In this document: positions 5,789-5,945 of the stretch, in pieces
How positions within the stretch are numbered: position 1 is the first letter of the stretch
Layout of the letters: each line of letters opens with the position of its first letter
Assembly (NCBI GenBank): GCA_030612585.1
Contig: JAUWNP010000251.1
Span: 1 to 5,945 of the forward strand
DNA: 5,945 nt
Source of the DNA: Anaerolineae bacterium
GTDB lineage: Bacteria > Chloroflexota > Anaerolineae > B4-G1
Direction of reading: 5' to 3'
Made by a program: the position numbers and the translations under genes
Notes under the pieces: model-generated
The model's database searches: none
What the model saw: only the letters and a program-made list of their open reading frames with translations
Told to the model about the DNA's origin: nothing

Positions 5789-5853
5789 CCAATGACTAAT
5801 GACCAATGACCAATGACTAATGACCAATGACTAATGACCAACGACTAATGACC
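5770..5853. repeat. Twelve-unit heptamer array (AATGACC/AATGACT)
   Basis: Twelve contiguous 7-base units run in perfect phase: AATGAAG, AATGAAC, then ten units of AATGACC or AATGACT, one of them with C for T (AACGACT, 5840-5846). Because 7 is not a multiple of 3, TGA occurs in all three forward frames within any 21 bases. The first two units encode residues of the ATPase C-terminus and the third supplies its stop (5786-5788). The array fills most of the 91-base gap before the next gene. Similar heptamer arrays are known in cyanobacteria (STRR type), and I recall them in Chloroflexota; their role is not established. Confidence 0.93.
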
Positions 5854-5879
5854 AAGTGTGGCTGAACGTAGGGGGAATT

Positions 5880-5945
5880 ATGCGCAAGAGTGTTCTTCTG
5901 GCCGTCGTCCTGGTTACCGGAGTGGTAGCGGTGGTTTCGCTGGCA
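5880..5945 (+). CDS. Partial secreted or membrane-anchored protein, possibly an HlyD-type adaptor
   Basis: Only the first 22 codons are present before the window ends. They read MRKS followed by an uninterrupted hydrophobic stretch (VLLAVVLVTGVV and onward), which is a basic start plus a signal peptide or membrane anchor. TAGGGGG (5869-5875) is a good ribosome site for the ATG at 5880; an in-frame GTG at 5856 is a less likely start. Following a MacB/LolD-type ATPase, the usual neighbours are a periplasmic-adaptor (HlyD/MFP) protein or an FtsX-like permease, and the short hydrophobic start fits the adaptor better. The identity is inferred from context only. Confidence 0.55.
   Translation, partial: MRKSVLLAVVLVTGVVAVVSLA

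Noticed and set aside
5473..5841. A - strand open frame starting with repeated SLVIGHW units
   Set aside because: It is a translation of the heptamer array read backwards. The seven-residue periodicity follows from the 7-base unit, and the rest is antisense to the ATPase.

Overview
This window looks like an accessory chromosomal stretch of a moderately GC-rich bacterium. The best guess is Chloroflexota (Anaerolineae-like), held at moderate confidence and resting on recall rather than a search. Three things point there: a flavodoxin/ferredoxin fusion of the EFR1 type with membrane segments, a Yip1 membrane protein next to a MacB/LolD-type ABC ATPase, and a high load of short dispersed repeats (GTAGG hairpins, a TGTCCT...AGGACA repeat and an AATGACC heptamer array). 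All five complete genes and the one partial gene lie on the + strand.

Layout. Positions 1-234 are a non-coding leader with a strong hairpin repeat (146-168). Positions 235-2430 hold two paralogous ABC-2 type permease genes 18 bases apart, which probably form a heterodimeric exporter; their ATPase is not in the window. Positions 2431-2761 (331 bases without a recognised gene) hold an extended -10 promoter, a possible broken small ORF, and a 131-bp MITE (2581-2711) with inverted termini and a perfect 8-bp target duplication. Positions 2762-3886 encode the EFR1-type iron-sulfur flavoprotein, which appears to have absorbed a repeat in frame. Positions 3887-4282 (396 bases) hold most of a two-copy 140-bp tandem repeat, each copy containing a nested multi-hairpin element, followed by another hairpin and a good sigma-70 type promoter. 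Positions 4283-5086 encode a Yip1 family membrane protein and 5102-5788 a MacB/LolD-type ATPase. The stop codon of the ATPase lies inside a twelve-unit heptamer array (5770-5853). A partial gene with a hydrophobic N-terminus starts at 5880 and runs off the end.

How it fits together. There are three probable transcription units: the ABC-2 permease pair; the EFR1 gene, with a MITE inserted in its leader; and Yip1, the ATPase and the next gene (a likely adaptor or permease), driven by the promoter at 4202-4229. I see no new enzymatic or defence system. The unusual content is the repeat biology: five different repeat types lie in or next to genes, and three of them reach into coding sequence (the insert in the EFR1 gene, its 3' end, and the C-terminus of the ATPase). 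The most striking is the 140-bp tandem element, whose two inner hairpins are inverted relatives that differ by compensatory base-pair changes and have complementary loops.
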